From positions 124,001-188,000 of the forward strand of contig CAWGIW010000002.1 of NCBI GenBank assembly GCA_963822825.1: a DNA stretch of 64,000 nt, read 5' to 3'. Below are positions 17,411 to 27,556 of the stretch, in pieces. Origin of the DNA: JAWWPY01 sp963822825 (GTDB lineage Bacteria > Actinomycetota > Actinomycetes > Streptosporangiales > Streptosporangiaceae). Under the pieces are notes generated by a model. It did no database searches. It saw nothing but the letters and a program-made list of their open reading frames with translations, and was not told the DNA's origin. The stretch's first letter is position 1. Each line of letters begins with the position of its first letter. Position numbers and translations under genes: made by a program.

Positions 17411-19029
17411 ATGACGGACGATTCCTTTGTTCCATTGCCTGGCAGCGAACGCGGCCCATTGCCGGGAGCGGAAGCGGCAGGCCCGGTGGACGGCGCGACC
17501 CGTATCGAGGTGACGCTGATAACCCGGCGCCGCGCGGCGCTGCCCCCCGAGTTTGTCCTCGGCCCGGCCACCATGACTCAGGAACAGTTCGCGCAGCAGC
17601 ACGGGACGGATCCCGCCGACCTCGATCTCGTCCGCGAGGTGCTGTCGCGGCACGGGATCGAGGTGACGGAGGCGGACGCCGGTTCCCGGCGGGTGAAAGC
17701 AGCGGGCACCGTCACCACCCTGGCCGAGACCTTCGGCGCCTCCCTGAGCATGGTGCGCAGCCCCCAGCCGGCCGCGGCGGGCGCCACGGCCGAGCACCGG
17801 TACCGCGAGGGCAGCCTGCGGATACCGGCGGAACTGAATGGGATCGTGCTCGCGGTGCTCGGCCTGGACGACCGGCCGCAAGCCCAGCCCCATTTCCGGA
17901 TCGCGCGTGCCGTCAGCCCCGCCTGGGCTGGGGCGGCGGCCGGCCCGGCCGCCGCCCCGTCGTCGTACTCCCCACCGCAGGTCGCCGCGCTCTACCAGTT
18001 CCCGGCGGGGACAGACGGAACCGGGCGGACGCTCGCCATCCTGGAGTTCGGCGGCGGGTTCACCACCAGCGACCTGGACAGCTACTTTTCCGGGCTCGGC
18101 ATCCCCACCCCCAGCGTGACCGCGGCCAGCGTCGACGGCTCCATCAACCAGCCCGGGCAGGACCCGAACGGCGCCGACGGTGAGGTGCTGCTCGACATCG
18201 AGGTCGCCGGGTCCGTCGCGCCGGGGGCCGCGCAGATCGTCTACTTCGCGCCCAACACCGACCAGGGATTCGTGGACGCGGTCACCACCGCGGTGCACGC
18301 GACCCCCACGCCGACCGTCGTGAGCATCAGCTGGGGCGAGTCGGAGGACTCCTGGACGGCGCAGGCCCGGACGGCGCTCGACCAGGCCATCCAGGACGCG
18401 GCGGCGCTGGGCGTCACCGTGTGCGCCGCCGCGGGCGACAGCGGCAGCAGCGACGGCGTCCCCGGGGGCGGTAGCCACACCGACTTCCCCGCCTCCAGCC
18501 CGCACGCGCTGGCTTGTGGCGGCACCAGCCTGCAGGGTGACCCAGCGACCGGCGCCATCAGCTCGGAGACCGTGTGGAATGACGGGGCCGGCCGGGGCGC
18601 GACGGGCGGCGGGGTCAGTGACGTCTACCCGGTGCCGTCGTGGCAGGCCACCGCAGGCGTGCCGGCCCGGCCGGCTCCGGGTCCGCGACCGGCCGTGGCG
18701 TGCCCGACGTGGCGGGCAACGCCGACCCCGCGACCGGGTACCAGGTCCTGGTGGACGGGCAGAGCATCGTGGTCGGCGGCACCAGTGCCGTTGCCCCGCT
18801 ATGGACGGCCCTGGTGTGCAGGCTGGCGCAAGCGGCGAACAAATCGTTCGGGCTGATACAGCCCCTGCTTTATGCGGGCGTGGTGGCCGGAGCGACCACG
18901 CCTGGATTCCGCGACATCACCAGCGGCAACAACGGAGCGTACGCGGCCGGGCCAGGCTGGGACGCCTGCACCGGGCTGGGCACTCCTAATGGCACCACCC
19001 TGCTGACCAGGCTGAGTCAGGCTGGCTGA
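17411..19029 (+). CDS. S53 family serine-carboxyl peptidase (sedolisin/kumamolisin type), one frameshift
   Basis: A secreted-type acid protease with an N-terminal pro-domain (about residues 30-150) and the S53 catalytic domain. The catalytic Glu and Asp are E258 and D262 in DGEVLLDIEVAG, the oxyanion Asp lies in the AAAGDSGSSDGV loop, and the nucleophile Ser is in GGTSAVAP. A Ca-site-like DITSGNNG is near the end. The ATG follows AGGGAG by 7 bp. No classic signal peptide is seen. The frame breaks near 18670-18676 between PSWQATAGVPARP and GSGSATGRGVPDVAGNADP, a one-base loss that separates the Ser from the Glu/Asp pair. All key residues exist across the two frames, so a sequence error is likely. 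Confidence 0.85.
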
Positions 19030-19057
19030 GCGCGGCGCGCCCGCCGCTGCCGGGGGC

Positions 19058-20300
19058 CTACCCGGGACCGCCGACGGTGGCGGGCGCGCCGAAGGGCCTC
19101 AGCACTTCGGGGATTGTGACCGTTCCCCCTTCGTCCTGGAAGTTCTCCATGATCGGCCAGCAGCACCCGGGCGGTGGCCCCGGTTCCGTTGAGGGTGTGC
19201 GCGAACTCGAGCTTCCCATCGCGGCGGAACCGGATGTTCAGCCGCCGCGCCTGGTAGTCCGTGGTGTTCGAGCATGAGGTGATCTCGCGGTAACGCTGCT
19301 GGGCGGGATACCACGCCTCGATGTCGTATTTTTTCGCGGCGGGCGCACCCAGATCGCCGACGGAGATGTTCATCACCCGGTACGGCAGCCCGAGCGCCTG
19401 GACGATCTCCTCCTCGTACGCGAGCAGCCGCTCGTGGAATTCCGCGGACTGCTCCGGCAGGCAGTAGACGTACATCTCCACCTTGTCGAACTGGTGCACC
19501 CGGAACATGCCCTTGGTGTCCTTGCCCGCCGCGCCGGCCTCGCGCCGGAAGTTCGTGCTGAAGGCCACGTACTTGGCCGGCAGATCCGCTTCGTCCAGCC
19601 GTTCTTCCGCGTGGATCCCGGCCAATGCCACCTCGGAGGTACCCGTCAGGTACAGGTTGTCTTTCTCCAGGTGGTAGAGGTTGGACTCCTCAGTCGGCAG
19701 GAAGCCGGTGCCGTACATGGCGCGCTCGCCCACCAGGACCGGCGGCAGCACCGGCAGGAAGCCCTGGCCCGCCATGCGGTCCAGGACGAACCGGTACAGG
19801 GCCATCTCGGCCTGGGCCACGTCGCCGATCCGGTAGGCGAACCTGGAACCAGACAGCCGGGCGCCCCGGGCCATGTCGATCCAGCCCCGGGACGAGCCGA
19901 GCTCGGTGGATTCGCGGGGCTCGAAGCTGAATACCGGCGGCTCGCCCCAGGTCCGGACGACTTCCGCGTCCTCCTCGGCCATCCCGTCCGCCGCGGTGGG
20001 GTCGGGGAGGTTGGGAACGCGGTCGAGCAGTTCCTGACGTTCCCGCTCGGCCTCGGCCTGCTGCGCCGTGGCCTTGGCCAGGTCGTCTCTGAGCTGCCGC
20101 AGCTCGTTGATCTCCTGCTCGCTGGGCTTACGGCCAGACGAGCGCTTCTGCGCCGCGCGCAGCGTCTCCGCGCGTTCGGTCAGCTCGCGCCAGGTCTGGT
20201 CGGCGGCGAGCAGTGCGTCGAAATCGTCGGCGGCACCGCGGCGGGCGAGCGCCGCCCGGTAGCGGTCCGGTTCCCGGCGGGCAGCCCTGAGGTCAATCAC
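19058..20300 (-). CDS. serS: Seryl-tRNA synthetase, C-terminal frameshift
   Basis: Class II aminoacyl-tRNA synthetase charging tRNA-Ser. The N-terminal coiled-coil arm (residues 1-110: SSGRKPSEQEINELRQLRDD) is followed by the catalytic core, with motif 2 FSTNFRREAGAAGKDTKGMFRVHQFDKVE split over its two strands, and motif 3 GTGATARVLLA. Just after motif 3 the frame breaks at 19153-19155. Removing one base restores IMENFQDEGGTVTIPEVLRP and a TAG at 19058-19060. The essential nature of the gene argues that the shift is a sequence error. The start GTG overlaps the stop of the upstream transporter gene by 4 bp. Confidence 0.93.
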
Positions 20301-21253
20301 CCGCGCGATTCTAGCCGGGCCTGCCGGTCCCGGACCCGGACATCACCGGCGGGATCCTGGCGGGGCCGGCCCGAACGGGTCGCGAGCACCGAGCCCACCA
20401 TGATCAGCGCGAACGCGGCCACCATCCCAGGGGTCAGTGGCTCGCCGAGCAGGGTCACGCCCAGGGCCACGGCCACCGCGGGATTGATGTAGGTGATCAC
20501 GGTGGCGCGGGCCGGGCCGACTTCCGCGATAAGCCGGAAGAACAAGAGGAAGGCGCCCGCCGTGCAGACCACCGCCAGGCCGGCCAGCGCGGCCAGCACG
20601 CGCGCCGACGGCATGGCGTGCGGCCAGTTCAGCGCGGCGGCCGGGGCGTAGACGACGGTAGCCGCGGTCAGGCAGACGGCGATCACCCCGAGATCGGGCG
20701 CGTGGCTGAGCTTGCGGCTCAGGACCAGCGGGCCGATCGAGTAGCCGAGCGCCGTGAGCAGGACCTCGGTCACCGACCACCAGTCGCCGCCGTTGGCGCT
20801 CGGCCCCACCAGAAGGGCCACCCCGCCGAGGCCGAGCAGCAGGCCCGCCCACCGGACCGCGGTGAGCCGCTCGGTGCCGGAGGTCACCCCAGCCAACCCG
20901 GTGCCGGAGGTCGCCCCGGCGAGCCGGACCACGACCGCGCCGATGATCGGCACAGAAGCGATGAGCAGGCCGCTCAGCGAGCTGGACAGGTGCCGCTCGG
21001 CGTCGGAGAGCAGGAACCAGGGCGCGATGATTTCGACGACCGCGAAGACGGCGAGCCACCGCCAGTACGGCCGCAGGGCGCTGAGCTGGCGACGGCGCAC
21101 GGCCACCGGCAGCAGCAGCGCCGCGCCCACGCCCACCCTGGCGAACACCAGGACCGGCACCGAGACCCCGCTGTCCGCGACTTTGATGAGCAGGTAGGGC
21201 ACACCCCAGATCACGCTCATCACCGCGAAGAGCATCCAGCCGCGGCGGCTCAC
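20297..21253 (-). CDS. EamA/DMT superfamily transporter
   Basis: A 318-residue inner-membrane exporter with ten predicted helices in two EamA repeats, the first opening with MLFAVMSVIWGVPYLLIKVA. Substrates of this superfamily range over amino acids, drugs and metabolites and cannot be inferred here. The start is a GTG at 21253. The stop overlaps the serS start (GTGA), so serS translation is coupled to it. A serine or amino-acid link through serS is possible but unsupported. The loop around residues 115-130 has a duplicated GATSGTGLAG/GVTSGTE motif from a short internal repeat. Confidence 0.9.
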   Translation of the reverse strand: MSRRGWMLFAVMSVIWGVPYLLIKVADSGVSVPVLVFARVGVGAALLLPVAVRRRQLSALRPYWRWLAVFAVVEIIAPWFLLSDAERHLSSSLSGLLIASVPIIGAVVVRLAGATSGTGLAGVTSGTERLTAVRWAGLLLGLGGVALLVGPSANGGDWWSVTEVLLTALGYSIGPLVLSRKLSHAPDLGVIAVCLTAATVVYAPAAALNWPHAMPSARVLAALAGLAVVCTAGAFLLFFRLIAEVGPARATVITYINPAVAVALGVTLLGEPLTPGMVAAFALIMVGSVLATRSGRPRQDPAGDVRVRDRQARLESRG

Positions 21254-21369
21254 CGCGCATCACCTTCCGTCCTGGCGTCCGCCAGGCAGGCTATATCGGC
21301 CGACGGGTGTGCAGCGAAGGAATTTGCGGCCCGATGGCTGGCCGGGGTTGTCCTCCGGGCCAGCCAGGC

Positions 21370-22236
21370 TCACACCGACAGGCACACCCCGAGCGGGCCG
21401 ACGTCCACGCAGAGCCCGCCGGGGCCGGCGCTCGACCCCGAGGGGGCCGGTGAGGCACCCGTCGGACCAGGCGACGGGGACGCCGACGGAGCAGGCGACG
21501 TGGGCAGCGGAACCGGGCTCGGGGCGGGCCGCGACGGCCCCGGCCCGACCGGACGGACGGCGGCCCGAGCCGAGGCGCTGGCGGCGGCGCTGACCGAGGC
21601 ACCGGCCGGGGTACCCCCGGGGGAACGGCCGGGGCACTGCCGGAGGGACCGCCCGGGGCACCGGCCGGGACGTGTGCGGAGGCACGCGGGGACGCGACGC
21701 CGCCCGGCGAGGACACCGGCGCCGGCGCGGTCACCCCCGGGCCGCCCGGGCCGACCGGGCCGCCCGGGCCGCGCGGCCGCGCTGGGTGGCTGGACATGGA
21801 CCGGGCTGTTCCCGCCGCCCACGGCAGGAAGCGCGCCCTTGGCCGGCGGCGCAGGGATCAGCTGTATCGACACCGAGACAAAGAACGTGTAACACACCAT
21901 CACCGAAGCCAGGAGCGCGGTCAGGAACAGTGAACCGACTGGATGGCACCGGATAGCGGTCATTCCGTTGCGGGCGGTGGATCTCCCGATATCCATGGCC
22001 ACCGCCAGCCATACACCCGACGCGGACAGCGGCGGGCCACTGCCGAGCTGCGCCGCGCGCCGCACCCGGCGCAGGGCGTCTCGGCGCTGGGCCGTTGACA
22101 GCGCCGGCCGCAGATAAATGACCTTCCGCCTGCCCTGAGCCTCCAGCCTGGCGTGCAGTCCCTCCGGCAGATCTGCGTAGCCAATCCTGATCACGGGCCG
22201 GACCTCACGCGCATCGTTCGCTCTCAACGAGCCCAT
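21370..22236 (-). CDS. Hypothetical membrane protein with Pro/Ser/Ala-rich extracellular tail
   Basis: A 288-codon ORF. A soluble basic N-terminus (about residues 1-95, with RIGYADLPEGLHARLEAQG) precedes one transmembrane helix (SLFLTALLASVMVCYTFFVS). A long low-complexity tail rich in Pro, Ala, Ser and Gly ends in GGLCVDVGPLGVCLSV, where the two Cys may pair. In the tail about 160 bp (about 21775 to 21615) read as Arg/Cys-rich in this frame, while the neighbouring frame gives the same Pro/Ala/Ser composition as the flanks. Two compensating one-base shifts are therefore suspected. No family is recognised. Confidence 0.6.
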   Translation of the reverse strand: MGSLRANDAREVRPVIRIGYADLPEGLHARLEAQGRRKVIYLRPALSTAQRRDALRRVRRAAQLGSGPPLSASGVWLAVAMDIGRSTARNGMTAIRCHPVGSLFLTALLASVMVCYTFFVSVSIQLIPAPPAKGALPAVGGGNSPVHVQPPSAAARPGRPGRPGRPGGDRAGAGVLAGRRRVPACLRTRPGRCPGRSLRQCPGRSPGGTPAGASVSAAASASARAAVRPVGPGPSRPAPSPVPLPTSPAPSASPSPGPTGASPAPSGSSAGPGGLCVDVGPLGVCLSV

Positions 22237-22414
22237 TTACCTGGGAATACGTGGAGGCGACGTTATCACCGTTCGATAGCCGAACTCGGCGAAGTCCCTG
22301 ATTTTGGTGACACAAGGCGAGCGCCTGACACCATACGGTCACCACGCAGATCCACGGAAACCGGGGCTACGCTCGCATCATGCCTTCCTCGCCCAACGGC
22401 TACCCTGAGCAACT

Positions 22415-24115
22415 GTGGCACTGACTGGCGCAGACGGCGACGCTGACGGCCAGGCGGCGGCTTGGGCGACCGCGGCGGCCCCGGCCCGCCCGGGCCGCGA
22501 CCATACTGATCCGGGCCTTGGGCCGGTGGCGGCGAGCCCGAAGCCCGCCTCGGTCCGCCCGGCGGTTTGGGGCGTAGGGCCGGAGCTCGGCTGGGCGGTG
22601 CTCAGCGCCGTGGCAGGCGGCCTGGCCCTGGCGGCCGCCTTCCCGCCGGCCGGGATCTGGCCGCTGGCGGCGGCTGGGCCTGCGCTGCTCGTGGTCGCGC
22701 TGTGGCGGAGAAGCTTGCGCGGCTCGTTCCTGGTCGGGCTGGTCTTCGGGATCGCCTTCTTCCTGCCGCTGCTGTCGTGGCTGATCAACGTCGCCTGGTA
22801 CGCATGGGCCGCACTGGCGTTCGCCGAGGCCCTGGTCTTCGGCCTGCTCGCCGTGGGCCAGCGGCTGCTGCTCCAGGTGCGCGTCTGGCCGGTGGCCGTG
22901 GCGGGCTGGTGGGTCGCCGCCGAGGCACTGCGCGGCAAGTGGCCTTACGCCTTCCCGTGGGGGAGCCTGGCGATGAGCCAGGCGGGCGCCCCCACCGAAG
23001 GCTGGGCCGCAGTGGGCGGTGCGCCGTTGCTGACGTTCCTGGTCGCTCTGGCCGGGGCGGTCCTCGCCTGGCTGCTGATCGCGCCGACTGGGCGCGGCGG
23101 GTCGCGCGGCCTGATGCGGCGGCGGGCTGTCCCGCTGGCCGCCGCCGCGGCGGCGGCGGGGCTCGCCGCGGCCGGTGCGCTGCTCCCCGTGGACCAGCCG
23201 ACCGCCGCACCACAGGCGACCATCGCCGCTGTCCAGGGTGATGTGCCCCGGGCGCGGACGCTGGCCAACGAGTTGCGGGCCAGCATGGTGACCGCCAACC
23301 ACGCGGCCGCCACCGAAGGGCTGGCCGCTCAGGTCCGGTCAGCTACCCGGCCCGCACCTGACCTCGTGATCTGGCCGGAAAACTCCACCGATCTGGACCC
23401 GGCGCTGTACCCGTCCGTCTACGCCGCCATCGACCAGGCGGTGAGCGCCATCGACCGGCCCGTGCTCGTCGGCTCGGTGCTCGAGAATCCGCTGCGCAAC
23501 GCCGGCCAGCTCTGGCTCCCCGGGCGAGGCCCGGTCGAGGTGTACGTCAAGCGTCAGCTCGTGCCGTTCGGGGAGTACATCCCGTTCCGGAGCCTGCTGG
23601 AGAAGTTCACGTCGTTGCCTTCGCTGCAGCCCGTCAACTTCACGCCCGGCCACCAGCCCGTCGTGTTCCACGCCGGCAAAATCAGGCTCGGCGACGTGAT
23701 CTGCTACGAGGTCGGTTTCGACACCCTGGTCTCCTCCGAAGTCGACGCGGGCGCGAACCTGCTGGCGGTCCAGTCCAATGATGCGGACTTCGAGCTGGAC
23801 GGCCAGACCGGCGAGTCTGCCCAGCAACTGGCCATGGCCCGGATCCGCGCCGTGGAGTCCGATCGAACGGTGGTATACGTGTCCACCACCGGGGAGAGCG
23901 CCATCATCGCGCCGAACGCGACGGTGATAACCCGCAGCGGCCTTTGGCGTCGTGCGGTGCTGGAGGCACGTGTGCCGCTGAACAGCCAGCTAACGCTGGC
24001 CGACCGCGTCGGGTCCTGGCCAGAGACCGTGGTCATCGTGCTCACCCTCGGCGCGGCGGCCTGGGCCGCGGCCGGGGCGGTCACCGGGGCCCGGCGCTCG
24101 AGGCGGCCGCGGTAA
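22415..24115 (+). CDS. lnt: Apolipoprotein N-acyltransferase
   Basis: Integral membrane enzyme adding the third acyl chain to lipoproteins. 566 residues: a variable about 50-residue N-terminus, about six membrane helices, then the periplasmic-side nitrilase domain and a final helix. The catalytic triad is visible as E322 (WPENSTD), K379 (VKRQLVPFGEYIPFR) and C430 (DVICYEVGF), equivalent to E267/K335/C387 of E. coli. The start is a GTG at 22415. It diverges from the membrane-protein gene to its left. The lipoprotein-like genes in this window (10007, 24406, 51528) could be among its substrates. Confidence 0.95.
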   Translation: MALTGADGDADGQAAAWATAAAPARPGRDHTDPGLGPVAASPKPASVRPAVWGVGPELGWAVLSAVAGGLALAAAFPPAGIWPLAAAGPALLVVALWRRSLRGSFLVGLVFGIAFFLPLLSWLINVAWYAWAALAFAEALVFGLLAVGQRLLLQVRVWPVAVAGWWVAAEALRGKWPYAFPWGSLAMSQAGAPTEGWAAVGGAPLLTFLVALAGAVLAWLLIAPTGRGGSRGLMRRRAVPLAAAAAAAGLAAAGALLPVDQPTAAPQATIAAVQGDVPRARTLANELRASMVTANHAAATEGLAAQVRSATRPAPDLVIWPENSTDLDPALYPSVYAAIDQAVSAIDRPVLVGSVLENPLRNAGQLWLPGRGPVEVYVKRQLVPFGEYIPFRSLLEKFTSLPSLQPVNFTPGHQPVVFHAGKIRLGDVICYEVGFDTLVSSEVDAGANLLAVQSNDADFELDGQTGESAQQLAMARIRAVESDRTVVYVSTTGESAIIAPNATVITRSGLWRRAVLEARVPLNSQLTLADRVGSWPETVVIVLTLGAAAWAAAGAVTGARRSRRPR

Positions 24116-24405
24116 GCCCGTCGGCGTACCCTATATGACCAGATGGGCGACTATGTCCCCTGAACGGCCACCCCAGTCGCCCTTCTTACCGCCGCCTATG
24201 CCCTGCTACGGACCGGTCGTCCTTATCGCACCGTAGAGATAGTGTTGGAACGCAACCACCGGCGTGCCCGATCCGTCTCCATAGTGGGAGCTTCGTCCGG
24301 CAGTGACCCCACCCTCGGAAACCCCGACCCAGGCGGGGACACGGCCTTTTCTACCTGAGCGAACAGATGAGTCTTCCGGCGCAGAGGTGGCCCAGGAGCG
24401 GCCCG

Positions 24406-25782
24406 ATGAATCCACGGATCAGCAGCAGGAGGACCAGGGTGCAGGACAGCGAGAGAGCAGACGGCCGATCGGACGGACTTTCCGGTCGGCGGAGCCGACT
24501 CGCGGCGCCGCTGCAGGCGCCCGGCCGCCGGGGTTGGCTCGCGGTTACGGCAATCTGCGGTGTGACGTGCTTGTTCGTCGCCGGATGCGGTAGCTCCAGC
24601 CCGGCCGCCGCACCCGGCGCACCGCACGTGAAAGCCTCTGCCACGCCCGTCGCGCAAGTGCTGGTCACTCCGGGTAACGGCAGTACAAACGTCAACCCAA
24701 GCAACGGGGTAACGGTCACCGCGAAAACTGGCAAGATCAAGAACGTCACCGTGACCACGGGAAGCGAGTCCGTGACCGGCTCCCTCAACGCGTCGGCCAC
24801 GGTGTGGCACAGCACGTGGGCACTGTCCCCGTCGGCCAGGTACACGGTCACCACGACGGCGTCGGACGCTAAGGGAACGACAGCGACCACGACGAGTTCG
24901 TTCCGGACGCTTACCCCCGCCCAGTCGCAGCAGACCATGATTTTTGAGGGTGACAACCAGACGTACGGGGTCGGGATGCCGATCATCCTCAAGTTCTCCG
25001 CACCCGTGACCAACAAGACCGCCGTGGAAAACGCCCTCCAGGTGACGACGTCCAAGCCGGTCGTGGGCGCCTGGTACTGGGACGGTGACCAGACCCTGTA
25101 CTTCCGGCCGCAGACCTACTGGCCCGCCGACACCCGGGTGAGCTTCGTTGGGCATCTGGACGGGGTGGAGTCCTCCCCTGGTGTGTACGGCACGTCCGAC
25201 CTGACCCAGACGTTCAACATCGGGGCTTCGCTGATCGCGATCGCGAGCACGAGGACGCACCTCATGCAGGTCTATCTCGGCGGGAAGCTGTACGGCAACT
25301 GGCCGATCAGCAGCGGGAGGCCGGGCCTCGACACGGTCAACGGCACGTACCTGACCATCGAGAAGGGCAACCCGGTCCGGATGGTGGGCAACGGCTACAA
25401 CGAACTGGTGAACTTCGCGGTGCGGTTCACCTACAGCGGGGACTACATCCACGACGCGCCGTGGTCGGTGACCCAGCAGGGAAACACCAACGTCAGCCAC
25501 GGCTGCCTGAACACCTCCCCCGCCCACTCGCAGATGTACTACAGCCTGGCCGTCCCCGGTGACCCGGTCACCGTCACGGGCAGCCCGTCCGCGGGCAAGT
25601 GGGACGACGGGTGGACGGTGTGGTTCCTCAGCTGGGACCAGTTGCTGCAGGGCAGCGCGCTGCATGAGGCCGTGCAGGCGGGCCCGTCCGGCAGTTCCTT
25701 CGTGAACCCGTCCACGTTGCCCGCGGTGGCCGCCGCCTCTCCGCTGCAGTCAGCCCAGCCGAACAACGCCGCATCCCAGTGA
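24406..25782 (+). CDS. L,D-transpeptidase (YkuD) lipoprotein with Ig-like domain
   Basis: Makes 3-3 cross-links in peptidoglycan. The start chosen is the ATG at 24406, because AGGAG lies 7 bp upstream; an ATG at 24367 is also in frame but lacks a ribosome site. A basic cytosolic segment precedes the hydrophobic export signal and lipobox FVAGC. A bacterial Ig-like domain (about 75-160) follows, then a second beta domain. The YkuD domain has the motif IHDAPWSV...VSHGCLN containing catalytic His, Ser, His and Cys. The C-terminal extension after GWTVWFLSWDQLL is Ala/Ser/Pro-rich. This domain order is that of mycobacterial LdtMt2-type enzymes. Confidence 0.93.
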   Translation: MNPRISSRRTRVQDSERADGRSDGLSGRRSRLAAPLQAPGRRGWLAVTAICGVTCLFVAGCGSSSPAAAPGAPHVKASATPVAQVLVTPGNGSTNVNPSNGVTVTAKTGKIKNVTVTTGSESVTGSLNASATVWHSTWALSPSARYTVTTTASDAKGTTATTTSSFRTLTPAQSQQTMIFEGDNQTYGVGMPIILKFSAPVTNKTAVENALQVTTSKPVVGAWYWDGDQTLYFRPQTYWPADTRVSFVGHLDGVESSPGVYGTSDLTQTFNIGASLIAIASTRTHLMQVYLGGKLYGNWPISSGRPGLDTVNGTYLTIEKGNPVRMVGNGYNELVNFAVRFTYSGDYIHDAPWSVTQQGNTNVSHGCLNTSPAHSQMYYSLAVPGDPVTVTGSPSAGKWDDGWTVWFLSWDQLLQGSALHEAVQAGPSGSSFVNPSTLPAVAAASPLQSAQPNNAASQ

Positions 25783-25808
25783 GCCGCCCGCCCGGCGTCA
25801 TCAGCGGG

Positions 25809-26231
25809 CTAGGCGCTCGCCCGGCTCCCCGCCGCCCCGCGGCTGGCCGTACCGTGTGGGCCCGCCGCCTCGGGCGGATCCTCACCGCCGCGCAATAACG
25901 CGGATACGCGCTGACGGCTCACGCCGAACACCGTGGCCAACTGGGCCATGGTCAGTCCCTCGGTGTAGAGCGCTCGCGCTTCGAGGCGGCGGAACCGGCT
26001 GCCTTCGCGGACCAGGGCTTTGATCGCCGACGAGATCTGTTCCATCATCGCCAGCCGGTCCTCAAGCGGCATCATCTTGGCATACGACGACCCCGGCAGG
26101 TGCCCGCCCTTGGTGAGGACCAACCACCGGCTCAGCTCCGTGAGCTGGTGGTGCAGTTCACCCGACGAGGCCGCGAGATCGGACAGGCAGGCGAGGGCCT
26201 CGTCGTCAGGCCTGGATGTCTCCGGCGCCAC
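25809..26231 (-). CDS. Small helix-turn-helix regulator
   Basis: A 140-residue protein with an N-terminal helical half (ELHHQLTELSRWLVLTKGG) and a C-terminal helix-turn-helix, LYTEGLTMAQLATVFGVSRQ, resembling sigma-70 region 4 or a transposase-type HTH. It ends in a flexible Gly/Ala tail. The start is a GTG at 26229-26231. It converges with the L,D-transpeptidase gene (26 bp between stops). The target is unknown. Similar stand-alone proteins are common in actinobacteria. Confidence 0.8.
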   Translation of the reverse strand: MAPETSRPDDEALACLSDLAASSGELHHQLTELSRWLVLTKGGHLPGSSYAKMMPLEDRLAMMEQISSAIKALVREGSRFRRLEARALYTEGLTMAQLATVFGVSRQRVSALLRGGEDPPEAAGPHGTASRGAAGSRASA

Positions 26232-26329
26232 GCGCTCACTGTGACATGAGTCCTGGGGGCCCGCAACTCTCGTTGCCTATCGACGGTCAGTCACGGCCTG
26301 GGTGCCGGGGGTGGCAAGGTGATCCGCGG

Positions 26330-27547
26330 TTACCGGGCTGCCATCCGCCCGGCCAGGCTCTGGACAACGCCTGCGGCCCACGCGGAGGGCCGCGGTCGCG
26401 CGCCGTCCACCAGGCCATTCCAGTACAGCGACCAGGTCCCCGCCACCAGGCGGCGGACCACGGGCGCGGTGAGCAGCCGGACGCTGGCCGACGCGGCCCG
26501 CGGCCGCTGAAGCATGGCCCCCTGCAGCGCCGCGGCGCCCGGCATGTAGCGGCCGAACGCGTGGCTCACCGCCTCGGTGTACAGCCGGGCCGCCTGCCCC
26601 GGATCGGCCAGCACCGCCTGGGCCGCGAGCCGCGCGCTGACCATGGCCGGCGCGATCCCTTCCCCCTGCAACGGGTTCACCAGCCCAGCCGCGTCACCGA
26701 CGAGCAGCACGTTGCCCGCGGCGGGCGGTGTGCCGGTGCCTCCCATCCGGAGCCAGCCGCCGATCACCGGTCCTGACTGCGCATTCCCGGCCAGGTCGCC
26801 CGCGGCGCGGAGCATCGAACAGAAGCGGTCCAGGTCTCCCCGGAGTTGGGCCTGCCGGCGTTGATGGCCCAGCCCCACACCGATGCCCACGTTCGCCTCC
26901 CCGGCGGCGCCCGGGAAGAGCCAGCCGTACCCGGGGAAGATCCGCCGGCGCTCAGCGTCGAGCAGGACAAGCAGGGGCAGCGGGACCTCGGCCGGCACGT
27001 AGGCACGGATCGCGAAACCCCAGAGCGCCGCGCTGGAATCGAGCATCCCGGCCAGCCGCGCGACGGGGCTCAGCGCGCCGTCGGCACCGATGATCACGTC
27101 TGCGGCGAAACGGCTCCCGTCCCCGGCGATGAGCGCCCGGACCGGCCCGTCCGGATCCTGGTCTACCGCGCTGATCCGGGCTCTCACCGGCTGCGCTCCC
27201 GCGGCGATCGCGGCGCTGCGCAGTGCGTCATCGAAACCCAGCCGCGGCATGACGATCCCATGGCCCGCATAGCTGCGCCCGGGGAAGGCCGGCAGCCGGG
27301 AGCGGCGCCCGGACGGGCCCACCACCAGCAGGTCCGCACCATGGCCCGCATCGGACACGCTGATCCCGAGTTCCTCGAGGACCCGCACCCCCCGGGGACC
27401 GACCAGGTCACCGCACGCCTTGTCGCGGGGAAAGGCCGCCTTGTTGACCAGCGCGACGCGGGCGCCCGCGCGGGCGAGCACCAGAGCGGCGATGCTGCCG
27501 CCCGGGCCCGCGCCCACCACCACCGCGTCCCAGCGTTCAGGCTTCAT
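26330..27547 (-). CDS. Geranylgeranyl-reductase family FAD oxidoreductase
   Basis: A 405-residue flavoprotein. The N-terminal FAD motif is VVGAGPGGSIAALVLARAGA, followed by CGDLVGPRGV, the ADVIIGADGA strand and VLLVGDAAGLVNPLQGEGI. These features define the geranylgeranyl reductase/MenJ group, which saturates isoprene units of menaquinone or lipids using NAD(P)H. The two genes upstream of it (a membrane protein and a MenG-like methyltransferase) are on the same strand and close by. Saturation of a quinone or polyprenyl chain is therefore the best guess. Confidence 0.85.
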   Translation of the reverse strand: MKPERWDAVVVGAGPGGSIAALVLARAGARVALVNKAAFPRDKACGDLVGPRGVRVLEELGISVSDAGHGADLLVVGPSGRRSRLPAFPGRSYAGHGIVMPRLGFDDALRSAAIAAGAQPVRARISAVDQDPDGPVRALIAGDGSRFAADVIIGADGALSPVARLAGMLDSSAALWGFAIRAYVPAEVPLPLLVLLDAERRRIFPGYGWLFPGAAGEANVGIGVGLGHQRRQAQLRGDLDRFCSMLRAAGDLAGNAQSGPVIGGWLRMGGTGTPPAAGNVLLVGDAAGLVNPLQGEGIAPAMVSARLAAQAVLADPGQAARLYTEAVSHAFGRYMPGAAALQGAMLQRPRAASASVRLLTAPVVRRLVAGTWSLYWNGLVDGARPRPSAWAAGVVQSLAGRMAAR

Positions 27548-27556
27548 GATGCGGCT

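Noticed and set aside
24116..24405. Riboswitch or small RNA in the gap between lnt and the L,D-transpeptidase gene
   Set aside because: Short inverted pairs exist but none forms a convincing conserved structure; ordinary promoter sequence is more likely.
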